Of a stretch of DNA of 9,124 nt, positions 7,232 through 9,124 are shown piece by piece. The stretch's first letter is position 1; the number at the start of each line of letters is the position of its first letter. The DNA comes from Anaerolineae bacterium CG2_30_64_16 (lineage in GTDB: Bacteria; Chloroflexota; Anaerolineae; CG2-30-64-16): NCBI GenBank assembly GCA_001871755.1, contig MNXL01000227.1, positions 1 to 9,124 on the forward strand, read 5' to 3'. Below the pieces are notes generated by a model that did no database searches, was not told the DNA's origin, and saw only the letters and a program-made list of their open reading frames with translations. A program made the position numbers and the translations under genes.

Positions 7232-7666
7232 TCACAGAATGGAGCATGATCGATTGGAGATGCACAGAGCAATACTGAGCACGCAGCCGACAAAGAGCCA
7301 CAGTGCGCCCGGGATAGCAGCATCGCGCCGGCCGCGCACCCGTAGAGCGGTGAAGACCACTATTTCCAAGACCGTGCCGATCCCCAGCGCCAGCGGCGCA
7401 AAGGCGGCCAATCCGACCATGAGCTTGGCGTCCGCCGCGCCCGTGCGCCTTTCTACCTTCGTGGCGACGTAGACGCCCACGAAGACGGCGAAAGTCAGGG
7501 CCAGGTGACCGGTCAGGATCGCGACCGGCCAGGCGATGATGAAGAGCGGCACTGTCAGCCAGTTGGAGACGTGCCGCGTCCGCCAGTCCTGGATGGCGCA
7601 GGGCAACAGCCAGAGCGTCACCAGCACGTGGCGCAGCAGCGGATCGGCGAGCAGTTCGGCGATCAT
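7232..7666 (-). CDS. type IV prepilin peptidase (A24 family), small catalytic-domain form
   Basis: This is a 144-residue membrane aspartic protease of the A24 family, which cleaves the leader of type IV pilin, pseudopilin or Flp-type precursors at the cytoplasmic face of the membrane. The two expected aspartates are present: D27 in QDWRTRHVSN after the first helix, and D79 in GAADAKLM, a variant of the GxGD motif. It has about five to six hydrophobic helices and the typical C-terminal IPGALWLFVG. The N-terminal methylase domain of PilD is absent, as in TadV/CpaA and archaeal-type enzymes. The frame is open upstream to 7732, but the ATG at 7664-7666 is preferred because AAGGAG (7671-7676 on the opposite strand) precedes it by 4 bases and its ATGA overlaps the glycosyltransferase stop. 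No pilin gene lies in the window. The gene appears intact although the gene upstream is broken. Confidence 0.85.
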   Translation of the reverse strand: MIAELLADPLLRHVLVTLWLLPCAIQDWRTRHVSNWLTVPLFIIAWPVAILTGHLALTFAVFVGVYVATKVERRTGAADAKLMVGLAAFAPLALGIGTVLEIVVFTALRVRGRRDAAIPGALWLFVGCVLSIALCISNRSCSIL

Positions 7667-9124
7667 GGCGCTCCTTCCCGACAGAACAGGGCTGCGCTTA
7701 AGCGATCGCTGGAGGGCATGACTTCCTGCCATTCTGTCAGGCCTCCCTCGGTCTGGGCCGCGCGCAGGCGCTCGATGCCGGCGTCCTCCAGGATGGCACA
7801 GGGCACGCCATAGCGATCGGCGGTTGGAACCAGGAAGGCCAGGTCGCGCGCCAGCACAACCGCCCGGCGACCGGTGGCGCGGTAGAACGACGGTGGATCG
7901 CGCACCAGGATCGGCTCAGCAACTGAGATACCTTACTCGGTCAGCCACCGACTTACGATCTGGTAGGCGTCCTGGCCGTGGTTGACCCAGCGGGCCGTCG
8001 TCAACTCCGGCCGGATAACACGCAGCCAGATCAGACCGTACTGGATCAGGCTGACGACAACGGCCAGTGCGGTCAGTCGGATGAGGAAGAGGCGCGTGAA
8101 GCGCTTCGCATCCCAGCGCGGCCAACGCCGGGCCAGCCAGCGCATCACAACCGCGATGCCAGCGGGTATGCAGGCCGCCTGCCAGACCACCAGCGCACTG
8201 GCCGAGTGGAAGGTGGAGCCGTGTTGGGCTGGAAACGTGAAGCCCAGCGTCAGCGCCAGCCACAGCGCCAGGCCATACGCCAGCCCGATCCTAAGCCGCC
8301 GATCGTGCCAGACTTGCCAGGCGCCGAGCACGGCCAGGGGCGCCAGGTAAGGCCACGGTCCCAGCATCACCTACAGGTTATACCAGGCTGCCTGGAACTT
8401 GGAGGCCAGGATCGGGCCGAGTCCCCAGGCCAGGTAGCGGCGCAGGCTCAACTCCTGGCCCAGGTAGAACAACTCCTCGTAGTCGCGCAGCCAGAGGGTC
8501 TTCAGTCCGCCCCCTGGGAAAGGCGTGCCGGCCACCAGGGAGCCAGCACGAGCAAGCAACCGGCGCTCAAGGTGATCGTCCCGCGCCAGTTTCGCTGCCA
8601 GAGAGCTGCGGCGCCGAGCACCAGCGCGATCAGCAGCCCGTCGGCGCGCGTCAGCGCCGCCAGGCCAGTGCAGAGCCCCGCCGGCAGCCACCAGCCTCGG
8701 ACCGCAGCCAGGATCGCCCCGGCGATGATCAGGGCAAAGGGACCGAAGCTATCGGGCGCGCTGCCCCAGTAGCCGGTGTAGTGACCGCTGAAAAGCGCCA
8801 GCAGCCCGGCGACAAGAGCATAGTCGCGTCGCCGCCATAGCGACCAGGCCAGGGAGGCCGCCAGCGGCACGAGCAGCGCGCTCAGGGCGATAAAAATCGC
8901 CTGTACCCCCCGCCAGCCGTTGACCAACAGGCCCAGGGCGGCCAGCCAGGTGTTGAGCGGCGGCCAGTAGAGGTGGCTCGGCCGCGGCAGGCCGTCGGGA
9001 TCGTCCAGGTAGTTCCAGATCACCTGGTCGGTCAGGCCGTGTCCGGCCACCAGGCTCTCGGCGGCGTTCTCGTAGTAAGCCGCGTCGAAGTAACTCGGCC
9101 GGGTGCAAGGGTGCAAACCGGAAA
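7663..9124 (-). pseudogene. GT-C membrane glycosyltransferase (GT39/PMT-like), decaying, 5' end outside window
   Basis: The family transfers sugars from lipid carriers on the outer face of the membrane. Four collinear pieces can be read. Piece 1 (9124 to about 8540) contains the extracytoplasmic loop with YFDAAYYENAAESLVAGHG (the Asp-rich loop typical of GT-C enzymes), PSHLYWPPL, and several helices ending at LLVLAPW. A frameshift with a few lost codons near 8530-8545 leads to piece 2 (LVAGTPFPGGGLKTLWLRDY to WYNL). An in-frame TAG at 8371-8373 separates it from piece 3 (VMLGPWPYLAPL to SRWLTE). An in-frame TAA at 7933-7935 separates that from piece 4 (GISVAEPILVRDPPSFYRATG and the soluble C-terminus), which ends at TGA 7663-7665. 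Both stops fall where Gln would fit. The frame continues past the window edge, so the first helix and the start are not seen. The acceptor is unknown. The gene was probably co-transcribed with the prepilin peptidase. Confidence 0.8.
7671..7676 (-). promoter_or_regulatory. ribosome binding site of the prepilin peptidase
   Basis: AAGGAG on the - strand lies 4 bases before ATG 7666, inside the 3' end of the glycosyltransferase reading frame. It decides the start in favour of the 144-residue product over the longer open frame. Confidence 0.65.

Noticed and set aside
7933..8373. TAG and TAA both reading as Gln, suggesting an alternative genetic code
   Set aside because: The same gene also carries a frameshift, the pyrophosphatase remnant ends naturally at a TAG, and readthrough there gives implausible protein. 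Decay by C-to-T changes is simpler.
7978..8772. 264-residue open frame on the + strand across the glycosyltransferase
   Set aside because: It is rich in Gln, Arg and Pro and is the antisense of a hydrophobic membrane protein. The - strand pieces are clearly collinear with a GT-C enzyme.

Overview
The window is high-GC bacterial DNA. Its gene content suggests a Chloroflexota-type genome (Caldilinea/Anaerolineae-like): a tandem pair of short MutS-like ATPases, a GT-C membrane glycosyltransferase next to a small A24 prepilin peptidase, and a zinc-ribbon/HEAT protein. That assignment is inferred from recalled family resemblance, not from a search. Genes from 2 to 7070 read on the + strand and genes from 7232 to 9124 on the - strand, so the two blocks converge at about 7071-7231.

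Region 1 (2-3369) looks like one operon. Two MutS-like ATPases overlap by ATGA and are followed after 7 bases by an inorganic pyrophosphatase gene. The two ATPases are paralogues lacking the usual mismatch-binding N-terminal domains. Both have Asn in place of the Walker B Asp, and they differ in the switch histidine: the second has it, the first does not. The pyrophosphatase gene is broken by an out-of-frame internal deletion that removes most of its metal-binding aspartates.

Region 2 (3370-3743) has no intact gene and carries short coding-like pieces in different frames. Region 3 (3744-6267) is a tightly overlapping three-gene module: a compact, divergent P-type ATPase, a 151-residue helical protein of unknown function, and a zinc-ribbon/HEAT-repeat protein whose C-terminus looks cut short. 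The ATPase keeps its phosphorylation machinery but lacks M1-M2, the M4 proline motif and every helix after M5. This module is the best candidate for something undescribed. Region 4 (6268-7070) holds a TauE/SafE-type permease with its own ribosome binding site and a somewhat different codon habit. It may be an insertion.

Region 5 (- strand, 9124 to 7232) holds a decaying GT-C glycosyltransferase, with one frameshifting deletion and two in-frame stops at sites where Gln is expected. It is followed by an intact prepilin peptidase whose ATG overlaps the glycosyltransferase stop. The broken genes sit beside long intact frames, which favours real gene decay over uniformly poor sequence, but assembly error at individual sites cannot be excluded from sequence alone.
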